Shown here one piece after another: positions 24,834 through 33,117 of a stretch of DNA of 64,000 bases. The stretch is taken from NCBI RefSeq assembly GCF_001514265.1, contig NZ_KQ948992.1, positions 1 to 64,000 of the forward strand, written 5' to 3'. The position numbers and the translations under genes were made by a program. The stretch is from Streptomyces resistomycificus. GTDB lineage: Bacteria > Actinomycetota > Actinomycetes > Streptomycetales > Streptomycetaceae. The notes below the pieces were generated by a model. The model had not been told where the DNA came from, searched no databases, and worked only from the letters and a program-made list of their open reading frames with translations. Positions within the stretch are counted from its first letter, which is position 1. Each line of letters begins with the position of its first letter.

Positions 24834-25832
24834 ATGGACACCTTCGCACTGATCGCGACCATCGGGGTCGCGCTCTTCTTCACGTACACCAACGGCTTCC
24901 ACGACTCGGCGAACGCGATCGCGACGTCCGTGTCGACGCGTGCGCTGACGCCTCGCGCCGCGCTGGCGATGGCCGCGGTGATGAACCTCGCCGGTGCCTT
25001 CCTCGGCTCCGGGGTCGCCAAGACCGTCAGCGAGGGGCTGATCCAGACGCCCGAGGGGTCGAAGGGGATGGGAATCCTCTTCGCCGCGCTGGTCGGTGCG
25101 ATCACGTGGAACCTGATCACGTGGTACTTCGGGCTGCCCTCGTCGTCGTCGCACGCGCTGTTCGGCGGGATGGTCGGGGCGGCGCTGGCCGGCGGGACGA
25201 CCGTCTACTGGGACGGGGTGCTGGAGAAGGTCGTCATCCCGATGTTCATCTCGCCCGTGGTGGGCCTGGTGTGCGGCTATCTGGTGATGACGGCGATCAT
25301 GTGGCTCTTCCGCCGGGCCAATCCGCACAAGGCCAAGCGCGGGTTCCGTATCGCGCAGACCGTCTCGGCGGCGGGTATGGCGCTGGGGCACGGCCTGCAG
25401 GACGCGCAGAAGACGATGGGCATCGTGGTGATGGCGCTGGTCATCGCCGACGTCGAGGACTACGGCGATTCGATCCCGGTGTGGGTCAAGATCGTGTGTG
25501 CGGTGATGCTGTCGCTGGGGACGTACGCCGGTGGCTGGCGGATCATGCGGACGCTGGGGCGGAAGATCATCGAGTTGGATCCGCCGCAGGGGTTCGCCGC
25601 GGAGACGACCGGTGCGTCGATCATGTTCGCGACGGCGTTCCTCTTCAAGGCGCCGATCTCGACGACGCATGTGATCACGTCGGCGATCATGGGTGTCGGG
25701 GCGACGAAGCGGGTCAATGCCGTGCGGTGGGGTGTCGCCAAGAACATCATCCTCGGCTGGTTCATCACGATGCCGGCGGCGGGGTTCGTGGCGGCGTGCG
25801 CGTACGGTCTGGTGAACGTGGCGTTCCTGTAA
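24834..25832 (+). CDS. pitH2: PiT-family low-affinity phosphate transporter
   Basis: This 332-residue permease has about ten membrane helices. It carries the duplicated PiT signature, first as TNGFHDSANAIATSVSTRAL and later as FKAPISTTHVITSAIMGVG. It imports metal-phosphate using a cation gradient. It is cotranscribed with the DUF47 gene. The symbol follows the S. coelicolor gene at the same place beside csoR (SCO4138). The PSSSSHALFGG loop is intact. Confidence 0.93.
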   Translation: MDTFALIATIGVALFFTYTNGFHDSANAIATSVSTRALTPRAALAMAAVMNLAGAFLGSGVAKTVSEGLIQTPEGSKGMGILFAALVGAITWNLITWYFGLPSSSSHALFGGMVGAALAGGTTVYWDGVLEKVVIPMFISPVVGLVCGYLVMTAIMWLFRRANPHKAKRGFRIAQTVSAAGMALGHGLQDAQKTMGIVVMALVIADVEDYGDSIPVWVKIVCAVMLSLGTYAGGWRIMRTLGRKIIELDPPQGFAAETTGASIMFATAFLFKAPISTTHVITSAIMGVGATKRVNAVRWGVAKNIILGWFITMPAAGFVAACAYGLVNVAFL

Positions 25833-26366
25833 GCGGGTTGCGTCTGCGCTGCGCTGCGGTGACCGGGGTTGCTCAGACGGTCCTTCGCACTCACCGGCGT
25901 CGCTGCTGACGCCCTGGGGGCTGCGCCCCCAGACCCCCGGGCCTGTGCCCACCCGCCACCCGACTCGGTCGGTCAAGAGGTGACCGTCTCTGGGGGCTGC
26001 CGCCCCCAGACCCCCGGGCCTGTGCCCACCCGCCACCCGACTCGGTCGGTCAAGAGGTGACCGTCTCTGGGGGCTGCCGCCCCCACACCCCCGCTTCGGC
26101 CCTGGACGGGCCTCGTCCTCAAACGCCGGACGGGCTGAAGATGCCGACCGGCGTCACAGGCGTCCCGCACTCGCCCACGGCGGGAAGGGGGCGTGTCGGG
26201 GGGTGTTCGCCCGCAGCGGTTGTCGCGTCAACGCGGGCACCTCCATGGCCGGCCGATTCCGCGACGTTCCGAGGACGGACACCCCCCGACGCGGCCCCGA
26301 CCCACCCCCGAACCGCAAGCGCTACGCGCACCCCACCGAAGACGTACAGGCCGCCGCAGGCATGCG
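25833..26366. other. Gene-free stretch between Pit and Pst genes
   Basis: No reading frame here has coding character. The left part (25914-26087) is a tandem repeat with hairpins. The stretch 26088-26140 resembles the scattered Streptomyces sequence containing CTGGACGGGCCTCGTCCTC. The remainder to 26366 shows nothing I can assign before the bidirectional terminator. Confidence 0.7.
25914..26087. repeat. Tandem REP-like repeat, two full units and a partial third
   Basis: Units at 25914-25989 and 25990-26066 are almost identical (76 and 77 bp), and a third starts at 26067 but diverges after about 20 bp. Each unit opens with a hairpin (CTGGGGGC with GCCCCCAG) and ends with CGGTCAAGAGGTGACCGTCT. 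A related inverted copy lies at 44562-44618. Confidence 0.85.
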
Positions 26367-26409
26367 AAAACGGGCCCGCCCCCTGAACTGACAGGGGGCG
26401 GGCCCTTTT
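26367..26409. terminator. Bidirectional terminator between Pit and PstB
   Basis: A perfect 13-bp G/C stem (26372-26384 with 26393-26405) is flanked by AAAA on the left and TTTT on the right. It therefore reads as an intrinsic terminator on both strands. It separates the convergent pit and pst transcription units. Confidence 0.9.
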
Positions 26410-26464
26410 CGGCCTCGCGGTGGCACCGCCATGCAGCACCGCGAGGGGTTCTTCGGAGGGCGGC

Positions 26465-27241
26465 TCAGCCGAAGCGGCCGGAGATGTAGTCCTCCGTGGC
26501 CTGGACGGACGGGTTGGAGAAGATGCGCTCCGTGTCGTCTATCTCGATCAGCTTGCCGGGCTGGCCGACCGCGGCGAGGTTGAAGAAGGCAGTGCGGTCC
26601 GAGACGCGCGCCGCCTGCTGCATGTTGTGCGTCACGATGACGATCGTGAAGCGTTCCTTCAGCTCGCCGATCAGGTCCTCGATGGCGAGCGTGGAGATGG
26701 GGTCGAGGGCCGAGCACGGCTCGTCCATCAGCAGCACGTTCGGTTCCACCGCGATCGCCCGCGCGATGCACAGCCGCTGCTGCTGACCGCCCGACAGGCC
26801 CGAGCCGGGCTTGTTGAGGCGGTCCTTCACCTCGTTCCAGAGGTTCGCGCCCTTGAGGGACTTCTCGACGATGTCCGACAGCTCGCTCTTCTTGTAGCTG
26901 CCGTTGAGGCGCAGCCCCGCCGCCACGTTGTCGAAGATCGACATCGTGGGGAAGGGGTTCGGACGCTGGAACACCATGCCGACCTCACGGCGCACCGACA
27001 CCGGGTCGATGCCGTGTCCGTAGAGGTCCTCGTCGTCCAGCAGCACCTTGCCCTCGACGCGGCCACCGGAGGTGACCTCGTGCATACGGTTCAGGGTGCG
27101 CAGGAACGTCGACTTGCCGCAGCCGGACGGGCCGATGAAGGCCGTCACCGAGCGCGGCTCGACCGTCATCGAGATGTCCTCGATCGCCTTGTGGGATCCG
27201 TAGTAGGCGGTGAGCCCGCTCACGTCGATTCGCTTGGCCAT
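26465..27241 (-). CDS. pstB: Phosphate ABC transporter ATP-binding protein PstB
   Basis: This 258-residue ATPase has Walker A GPSGCGKST at about residues 36-44, signature LSGGQQQRLCIARA and Walker B VLLMDEPCSALDP. These are the invariant PstB blocks. It drives high-affinity phosphate import through PstA/PstC. It is the last gene of pstSCAB, 41 bp after pstA. No phoU gene follows; the strand ends at the terminator 56 bp downstream. Confidence 0.97.
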   Translation of the reverse strand: MAKRIDVSGLTAYYGSHKAIEDISMTVEPRSVTAFIGPSGCGKSTFLRTLNRMHEVTSGGRVEGKVLLDDEDLYGHGIDPVSVRREVGMVFQRPNPFPTMSIFDNVAAGLRLNGSYKKSELSDIVEKSLKGANLWNEVKDRLNKPGSGLSGGQQQRLCIARAIAVEPNVLLMDEPCSALDPISTLAIEDLIGELKERFTIVIVTHNMQQAARVSDRTAFFNLAAVGQPGKLIEIDDTERIFSNPSVQATEDYISGRFG

Positions 27242-27282
27242 GACTACTTCACTTCCAGATCTCTCGGTCGCCGATGGCCGCG

Positions 27283-28338
27283 TCAGCGACCGGTCTTCGG
27301 GGCCTTCCAGCGGGCGATGCCGCGGGCCACCAGGTTCAGGATCATCACGAAGGCGATCAGCGTCAGCGACGCCGCCCAGGCACGGTCGTAGGCCGCGCCC
27401 GAACCCGCGCTGTTCGCGTACTGCTGGTAGATGTACAGCGGCAGCGACGCCTGCGCACCCTCGAAGGGGTTGGCGTTGATGAACGGGTTGCCCCAGACGA
27501 GGAGGAGTACCGGAGCGGTCTCGCCGGCGATACGGGCGATCGCCAGCATGATGCCCGTCGTGATGCCGCCGATGGAGGTCGGCAGGACCACCTTCAGGAT
27601 GGTGCGCCACTTCGGGACGCCGAGCGCCAGGGACGCCTCGCGCAGCTCGTTCGGGACGAGCTTGAGCATCTCCTCGGTGGAGCGGACGACGACCGGCATC
27701 ATCAGGATCGCGAGGGCCAGTGAGCCGGCGAAGCCGAAGGGCTCCAGGTCGAGCATCAGCATCAGGCTGAGGATGAACAGACCGGCGACGATCGAGGGGA
27801 TGCCGGTCATCACGTCCACGAAGAAGGTGATGGCCCGGGAGAGGTTGCCGCGCCCGTACTCCACCAGGTAGATCGCGGTGAGCACGCCGACCGGGGCGGC
27901 GATCAGGGTGGCGAGGCCGACCTGCTCGAGGCTGCCGAGGATGGCGGCGTAGATACCGCCGCCGGGCTCGGTGTCGGCGACCACGCCCATCGAGTGGGTC
28001 AGGAAGTAGACGTCCAGGACCTTCACACCGCGGGCGACGGTCACCCAGACCAGGGAGACCAGCGGGACGACGGCGAGCAGGAAGGACACCCAGACCAGCG
28101 AGGTCGCGATGCGGTCCTTGGCCTGGCGGGTGCCCTCGACGCGGGCGGCGATGCCGTACGTGCCGACGACGAAGAGGATCGCGGCGATCAGGCCCCACTG
28201 GACGCGGCTGTGCAGGCCGGCGGCGAGGCCGATGCCGATCGCCAGGGCGAGGGAGCCGCCGGCGATGGCGTACGGAGCCCACTTCGGGAGGCGGGCACCC
28301 TGAAGGGTGCTGGGCTTGTCGACGATGGCGGTGCTCAT
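27283..28338 (-). CDS. pstA: Phosphate ABC transporter permease PstA
   Basis: This 351-residue permease has about eight hydrophobic segments. The cytoplasmic ATPase-contact loop reads ELREASLALGVPKWRTILKV, as in binding-protein-dependent permeases. It is longer than E. coli PstA because of two extra N-terminal helices, which is usual in actinobacteria. The start overlaps the pstC stop in ATGA, so the two are coupled. Confidence 0.95.
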   Translation of the reverse strand: MSTAIVDKPSTLQGARLPKWAPYAIAGGSLALAIGIGLAAGLHSRVQWGLIAAILFVVGTYGIAARVEGTRQAKDRIATSLVWVSFLLAVVPLVSLVWVTVARGVKVLDVYFLTHSMGVVADTEPGGGIYAAILGSLEQVGLATLIAAPVGVLTAIYLVEYGRGNLSRAITFFVDVMTGIPSIVAGLFILSLMLMLDLEPFGFAGSLALAILMMPVVVRSTEEMLKLVPNELREASLALGVPKWRTILKVVLPTSIGGITTGIMLAIARIAGETAPVLLLVWGNPFINANPFEGAQASLPLYIYQQYANSAGSGAAYDRAWAASLTLIAFVMILNLVARGIARWKAPKTGR

Positions 28339-29345
28339 GCGTTGGCCCCCGAGTACTCCTTGCGGCGGGCGATGATCGCGCGGGCCGCGCCGTTGACCAG
28401 CAGGGTGATGACGAACAGGACCAGGCCGGAGGCGATGAGCGCGTCACGGCCGAACTCGGTGGCCTCGCCGAACTTGCTGGCGATGTTCTGGGCGAAGGTG
28501 CCGCCGCCCGGGTCGAGCAGGCTGGTCTGGATGTCGAAGGTCGGGGAGAGCACGGTGGCCACGGCCATCGTCTCGCCGAGCGCGCGGCCGAGGCCGAGCA
28601 TCGAGGCGGAGATCACGCCGGAGCGGCCGAAGGGGAGGACGGCCATGCGGATGACCTCCCAGCGGGTGGCGCCGAGGGCGAGGGCCGCTTCCTCGATCAT
28701 CTGCGGGGCCTGGCGGAAGACCTCGCGGCTCACGTTGGTGATGACCGGCAGGATCATGATCGCGAGGAGGATGCCGACCGTGAGCATCGAACGGGGGGCG
28801 CCGCCCTCCCAGGAGAAGACGCCGGTCCAGCCGAGGTAGTCGTTCAGCCAGCCGAAGAGGCCGTCCATGTGCGGTACGAGGATCAGCGCGCCCCACAGGC
28901 CGTAGACGATGGACGGCACGGCGGCGAGCAGGTCGATCACGTACGCGATGGGGCCGCGGAGCTTGCGCGGGGCGTAGTGGGTGAGGAACAGCGCGATGGC
29001 GACGGCGATCGGGACCGCGATGACCATGGCGACGATCGACGAGACGATCGTGCCGAAGGCGAGGACGGCGATGCCGAACCTCGGCGGGATGACCCCGGTG
29101 TTCCACTCGAAGGCGGTGAGGAAGTTGGCCTCGTCCTTGCTGATCGCGAGGGACGCGCGATAGGTGAGGAAGACCGCGATCGCGGCCATGATCACCAGCA
29201 GGAAGATGCCGGATCCGCGGGAGAGACCGAGGAAGATCCGGTCGCCGGGGCGGGTGGCGCCGCGGGCCGCGCGCTTCTGCTCGGTCCCGGCCGGTGCCTG
29301 GGCGGCGGGGGGAGGGGCTTCGGTGTGCTTCGTTGTTATGTCCAT
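28335..29345 (-). CDS. pstC: Phosphate ABC transporter permease PstC
   Basis: This 336-residue permease has an Ala/Pro-rich, Lys-containing cytoplasmic N-terminus of about 35 residues and about six helices. Its ATPase-contact loop reads MIEEAALALGATRWEVIRM. It pairs with PstA to form the channel. The ATG at 29345 is used; a longer in-frame extension upstream is Arg-rich and has no support. It begins 140 bp after the pstS stop, a gap that may hold an attenuating hairpin, as pstS is normally expressed more strongly. Confidence 0.95.
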   Translation of the reverse strand: MDITTKHTEAPPPAAQAPAGTEQKRAARGATRPGDRIFLGLSRGSGIFLLVIMAAIAVFLTYRASLAISKDEANFLTAFEWNTGVIPPRFGIAVLAFGTIVSSIVAMVIAVPIAVAIALFLTHYAPRKLRGPIAYVIDLLAAVPSIVYGLWGALILVPHMDGLFGWLNDYLGWTGVFSWEGGAPRSMLTVGILLAIMILPVITNVSREVFRQAPQMIEEAALALGATRWEVIRMAVLPFGRSGVISASMLGLGRALGETMAVATVLSPTFDIQTSLLDPGGGTFAQNIASKFGEATEFGRDALIASGLVLFVITLLVNGAARAIIARRKEYSGANA

Positions 29346-29485
29346 CGGGTTCTCCGGTCTGCGGGGCCGTACGCGCCGTACGGCCCTGTGGAGCCGTGCG
29401 CGGTGTGCGGCGGCTCCTGGCGGCGGTGCACCGGACGATGCGGTCCGCTCCCGGGGTCGAGGCCCGGGACCGGACCGCACTCAGA

Positions 29486-30610
29486 TCAGCTCAGGCCCTC
29501 GATGGTGGTGCGGACCTTGGTGATGATGTCGTCGGGGATGGGGGCGTAGCCGCTGTCCGCGAGAACGCCCTGGCCGTCCTCGGAGGCGATGTAGCGCAGG
29601 AACGCCTTGGTGGCGGGCAGGGTGTCCGCCTTGTTGCCCTTGTCGCAGACGATCTCGTACGTGACCAGGGTGATCGGGTAGGCGCCCTCGGCCTTGGTCG
29701 CGTAGTCCAGGTCGAGCGAGAGGTCCTTGCCCGTACCGACGACCTTGGCGGCGGCGATGGCCTTGGTGGCGTTGTCGACGGTGGCCTCGACCGGGGCGGA
29801 GGCGCCGGTGTCGATGGAGACCGCGTTGATGCCGTCCTTGGCGTACGACAGCTCCATGTAGCTGATGGCGCCGGAGGTCTGCTTCACCTGCTGGGCGACA
29901 CCGGAGGAGCCGGAGGCGGACTGGCCGCCCTTGGCCTGCCAGGCCTTTCCGCCGGAGTACTTCCAGTTGGCGGGGGAGGAGGCGATCAGGTACTTGGTGA
30001 AGTTGTCCGTGGTGCCGGACTCGTCCGAGCGGTGGAACGCCTGGATCTTGAGGTCGGGCAGCTTGGCGTCGGGGTTCAGCTTGGCGATCGCCGCGTCGTT
30101 CCAGTTGGTGATCTTGCTGTCGAAGATCTTGGCGAGGGTCGCGGCGTCCAGGACGAGGTTGTCGACGCCCGGGACGTTGTAGCCGACCGCGATCGGGCCG
30201 CCGACCATCGGGAGGTCGATGCCCTGGCCGCCGGTGCAGACCTTCTTGGAGGCGGTGACCTCTTCGGGCTTCAGCGCGGAGTCGGAGCCGGCGAAGGCGA
30301 CCTGGCCCTGCGTGAAGGCGGTGACGCCGGCGCCCGAGCCGCCGCCCTTGTAGTTGATCTGGACGCCACAGGCGGCGGAGAACTGCTTCACCCAGGCGTC
30401 GATCGCGTTCTTCTGCGCGGAGGAGCCGTCGGCGAGGAGCTGGCCCTTGGCGTCGTCGCACTTGATGTTGCCGGCGGCGGCGGTGGATCCGGCGCTGCTG
30501 TTGCCGCTGGTGCCGGTGTCGTCGGAGCCGCACGCCGTGAGGGCCAGGGCGCCGGAGACGGCGAGAGCACCGAGGGTGAGGGCCCGCCGGTTCATGCGCT
30601 GAAGCTTCAC
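29486..30610 (-). CDS. pstS: Phosphate-binding lipoprotein PstS
   Basis: This 374-residue lipoprotein has a signal peptide with lipobox LTAC (Cys at about residue 27). The mature domain carries the phosphate-binding loop segments LLADGSSAQ, GSGAGVTAF and RSDESGTTDNF. It captures phosphate outside the membrane for PstCA. The GTG at 30610 has AAGGAA at the right distance; an internal ATG five codons later is less well placed. Expression should depend on PhoP through the box at 30783-30804. Confidence 0.96.
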   Translation of the reverse strand: MKLQRMNRRALTLGALAVSGALALTACGSDDTGTSGNSSAGSTAAAGNIKCDDAKGQLLADGSSAQKNAIDAWVKQFSAACGVQINYKGGGSGAGVTAFTQGQVAFAGSDSALKPEEVTASKKVCTGGQGIDLPMVGGPIAVGYNVPGVDNLVLDAATLAKIFDSKITNWNDAAIAKLNPDAKLPDLKIQAFHRSDESGTTDNFTKYLIASSPANWKYSGGKAWQAKGGQSASGSSGVAQQVKQTSGAISYMELSYAKDGINAVSIDTGASAPVEATVDNATKAIAAAKVVGTGKDLSLDLDYATKAEGAYPITLVTYEIVCDKGNKADTLPATKAFLRYIASEDGQGVLADSGYAPIPDDIITKVRTTIEGLS

Positions 30611-30782
30611 TGAGGGAGTTCCTTCCGAGAGCCGCCGTCCTGAACCGGCGGCGTGCGAAGTCTGTGTGGTGTGGCCACGTGCGCGAAGCGCGTGTTCGAT
30701 TGCCTGTTCGAGGCGCGTCGTCGAGTCCGTGCCGCACCGCGTAAGGCCGAAACTAGGCAGAACAGGTGAAGGCGCCGATTGT

Positions 30783-30804
30783 CGTAAATGAACGTGGGGT
30801 GAAC
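30783..30804 (-). promoter_or_regulatory. PHO box of the pst operon
   Basis: On the minus strand two adjacent 11-base units, GTTCACCCCAC (30794-30804) and GTTCATTTACG (30783-30793), form the standard Streptomyces PhoP direct repeat. It lies about 173 bp upstream of the pstS start. A weaker unit in the same 11-base phase, CCTCACCGCAC, lies at 30816-30826. Confidence 0.85.
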
Positions 30805-30869
30805 CCCTGTAGACGGTGCGGTGAGGTCACGGAACGCTCACGTCGAGGACACGGGGTGATTCCGGCCGA

Positions 30870-31301
30870 CTATGTCAGGTGGAGGCCCGCGAGCAGGGCG
30901 TCGACCAGGGTGCGGTCCCTCGGTTGGGTCAGACGGTTGCGGGCGGCCTTCGGGGAGAGCCAGAGGATGCGGTCGACCTCGTCGCTGGGGGTGAAGGCGC
31001 CGCCTACGGCCTCCGCCGCCCAGTAGCGGACCTCCTTGGGGCGGCCGTTCGCCAGGTAGCGGACGGTGGGCAGACGGGCGCCCGGCACGGCCCGGTGGCC
31101 CGTCTCCTCCTCGACCTCGCGCAGAGCACCGTTCAGGGCGTCCTCGCCGCGCTTCAGCTTGCCCTTGGGGTGCGACCAGTCGTCGTATTTCGGCCGGTGG
31201 ACGAGACAGATTTGCGGCTCGCCGTCGGCCGGGGAGCGGCGCCACAGGACGCAGCCGGCCGCCTGGACGGGGTATTCGTTGTCCTGGGTCACTGGCTTCA
31301 C
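30870..31301 (-). CDS. NUDIX hydrolase (MutT-like)
   Basis: This 143-residue hydrolase contains a complete Nudix box, GKLKRGEDALNGALREVEEETG split as G-x5-E-x7-REVEEETG, at about residues 47-69. The neighbouring polyphosphate genes make (di)nucleoside polyphosphates plausible substrates, but this is inference. It starts with GTG 19 bp after the CHAD gene and is the last gene of the ppk - CHAD - nudix unit. Confidence 0.93.
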   Translation of the reverse strand: MKPVTQDNEYPVQAAGCVLWRRSPADGEPQICLVHRPKYDDWSHPKGKLKRGEDALNGALREVEEETGHRAVPGARLPTVRYLANGRPKEVRYWAAEAVGGAFTPSDEVDRILWLSPKAARNRLTQPRDRTLVDALLAGLHLT

Positions 31302-31320
31302 CGCTTCCTCGACCGGTGGG

Positions 31321-33117
31321 TCAGGCCGTACCGACGGCCTCTTTCTGCCAAGACTGCTGGAACGCGAAGCGGGCCGCCTCCACCTCGTGCCGCTGGTCGG
31401 CGTGGAGTACGCCGAGGGCGTACGCCGTCGCCGGGGCGATCCGGGGGGTGCGGGCGGCCTGGGACGCCGCGGCCGCCGCCTCCGAGGCGTCGCGGTGGCG
31501 GTCGAGGGCCTGGCCCGCGGTGAGCAGGCGGAGGTCGACCGGCCGGTGCTCGCCGTCGAGGACCTCTCGCGCGTAGCGGTGCAGGCGCAGCAGGAGGCGG
31601 ACCTGGTGCCAGGGCATGTCCTGGGGGTGCGGGGACGGGTCCGGGGACAGGCCGTGGATCAGTGCCTCCGCGTTGTACGGGCTGCCGGCGGTGACGAGGG
31701 GGAGGGCGGCGATCGCGTCCGTGAGGCGCTCCTCGGCGGCGGCCGCGAGGTGGCGCAGGTCGGTGTCCGCGGCGGCGGGGGTGAGCGGGACCTCGCTGGC
31801 GAGTACGGCGATGCTGTCGGCGACCGCGTGGAAGCGGGAGGAGCCGAGGGCCTGGAGGGCGGTGCTGTGGGCCCGGGTCCGGGCGAGCGTGAGCTGCCGG
31901 TCCAGCAGGGCGCCTGCCTTGGCCGCCCCGACGGTGAGACTGCCCCGCTCGGGCGCGGCCGCGGGGCGCGACGCGGGCCCGGCGCTGCTGCCCGGTTCCG
32001 CCGTGCCGACCCGTTCCGCTCGGGCGGAACGATTTCGCACGGCCTCGCGGGTGGCGTCGGCCCGAAGCCCCGGTGAGGTGGCTCCGGCGGAGGGGTACAC
32101 GGCTGCGGTGACTGAGCCGGGCCGGGGCCCGGGCCCACCGGCCTCACAGGCCGAGGACGTGCCCCTGACCCCGCTCGTGGGAGAGGCGCCGCCGGAGTCG
32201 CGGGCCAAGGTGGCGCGCGTGGCTCCGCCGGCGGAAGGGGGGCCGTCGGCTCCGCCGCCTGCGGCTGAGACCGTCCCGTCGGCTCCGCCTGCCGGGGCGG
32301 TCCCGCCGGTCCGGTCACCATGGGCTGACCCGTCGGCCGCGGCGGCCGTGGCCGATCCTGTGGCTTCGCCTGTCGGGGCGGACGTGCTGGTCTGGTCGCC
32401 CGGGGTGGGCCTCCCGGCCGCGCTGCCTGTGGCCGATCCCGTGGCTTCGCCTGCCAGAGCGGACCCGCCGGTCCGGTCGTCCGAGGCGGGCCTCCCGGCC
32501 GCGCTCCCCAAGGCAGACGTCCCGGCCGCGCCACCCGTGGCAGGCATCCCGGACCCGCTGCCCGAAGCGGACCGTTCACCCCCGCCCCCTGAAGTGGACC
32601 GTCCACCCCCGCTGCCCGAAGCGGACCGTTCACCCCCGCCCCCTGAAGCGGACCGTCCACCCCCGCTGCCCGCGGCGGTCCTCGCACCCGTCCCTGTCAC
32701 GGTCCCCGTCCCCGACCTCGTCCCCGTCGTGGGACCGGCTGCCGGCTGGGTCGGGAACGGTGTGCCTGACAGGCGGTGCAGGGCCTGGAGCAGGCGGTCC
32801 AGGCGGGAGGCGTAGGCGTGTTCCATGCCCAGCGTGCCTGACAGCCAGGCCAGTTCCGGGCGGAGGGACTCCGACCACTCCGGGTCGAGGAGAGGGCGGA
32901 AGGTGTGCAGGCTGCCGCTGACGCGGCGGACCGAGCGGCGCAGTGCGCGGGCCGCGTCGACGGAGTCCTCCGTGCCGGCCGCCGTGCCGCCCGTCTCGCG
33001 GTGCAGCCGTAGCGCGCGGAGGAACTCGGTGGCCTGGGACCGCAGGTAGCCCGCCAGGGCGTCTCCGGTCACGGTCCCGGCCACGGGGTCCGTCGGGTCA
33101 AGGTGTTGCTGTGCCAC
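31321..33117 (-). CDS. CHAD-domain protein with long low-complexity insert
   Basis: This 598-residue protein has a histidine-containing helical CHAD domain split in two. The first part (residues 1-130) includes ALRRSVRRVSGSLHTFRPLL, and the second covers about 385-570. CHAD proteins bind polyphosphate, which fits the overlap of 20 bp with the upstream ppk gene. Between the halves lies an insert of about 250 residues made of Gly, Ser, Ala, Thr and Arg repeats. No CYTH domain is present. The insert is far longer than in a typical CHAD protein of about 300-500 residues. Confidence 0.88.
   Translation of the reverse strand: MAQQHLDPTDPVAGTVTGDALAGYLRSQATEFLRALRLHRETGGTAAGTEDSVDAARALRRSVRRVSGSLHTFRPLLDPEWSESLRPELAWLSGTLGMEHAYASRLDRLLQALHRLSGTPFPTQPAAGPTTGTRSGTGTVTGTGARTAAGSGGGRSASGGGGERSASGSGGGRSTSGGGGERSASGSGSGMPATGGAAGTSALGSAAGRPASDDRTGGSALAGEATGSATGSAAGRPTPGDQTSTSAPTGEATGSATAAAADGSAHGDRTGGTAPAGGADGTVSAAGGGADGPPSAGGATRATLARDSGGASPTSGVRGTSSACEAGGPGPRPGSVTAAVYPSAGATSPGLRADATREAVRNRSARAERVGTAEPGSSAGPASRPAAAPERGSLTVGAAKAGALLDRQLTLARTRAHSTALQALGSSRFHAVADSIAVLASEVPLTPAAADTDLRHLAAAAEERLTDAIAALPLVTAGSPYNAEALIHGLSPDPSPHPQDMPWHQVRLLLRLHRYAREVLDGEHRPVDLRLLTAGQALDRHRDASEAAAAASQAARTPRIAPATAYALGVLHADQRHEVEAARFAFQQSWQKEAVGTA
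32557..32672. repeat. 54-bp minisatellite inside the CHAD gene
   Basis: A 54-bp unit starts at 32557 and again at 32611 with essentially one difference, and a third copy begins at 32665. Each unit is built of two 27-bp half-units, giving 9-residue repeats such as GGGERSASGS and GGGRSTSGG in the protein. The period is a multiple of three, so copy-number changes keep the frame. Confidence 0.85.

Noticed and set aside
25869..26489. Several short frames between Pit and PstB
   Set aside because: They fall in tandem repeats and the terminator; codon bias is absent.
31616..32815. Pro/Ala-rich 399-codon plus-strand frame
   Set aside because: It mirrors the low-complexity linker of the CHAD gene and has no ribosome-binding site or domain.
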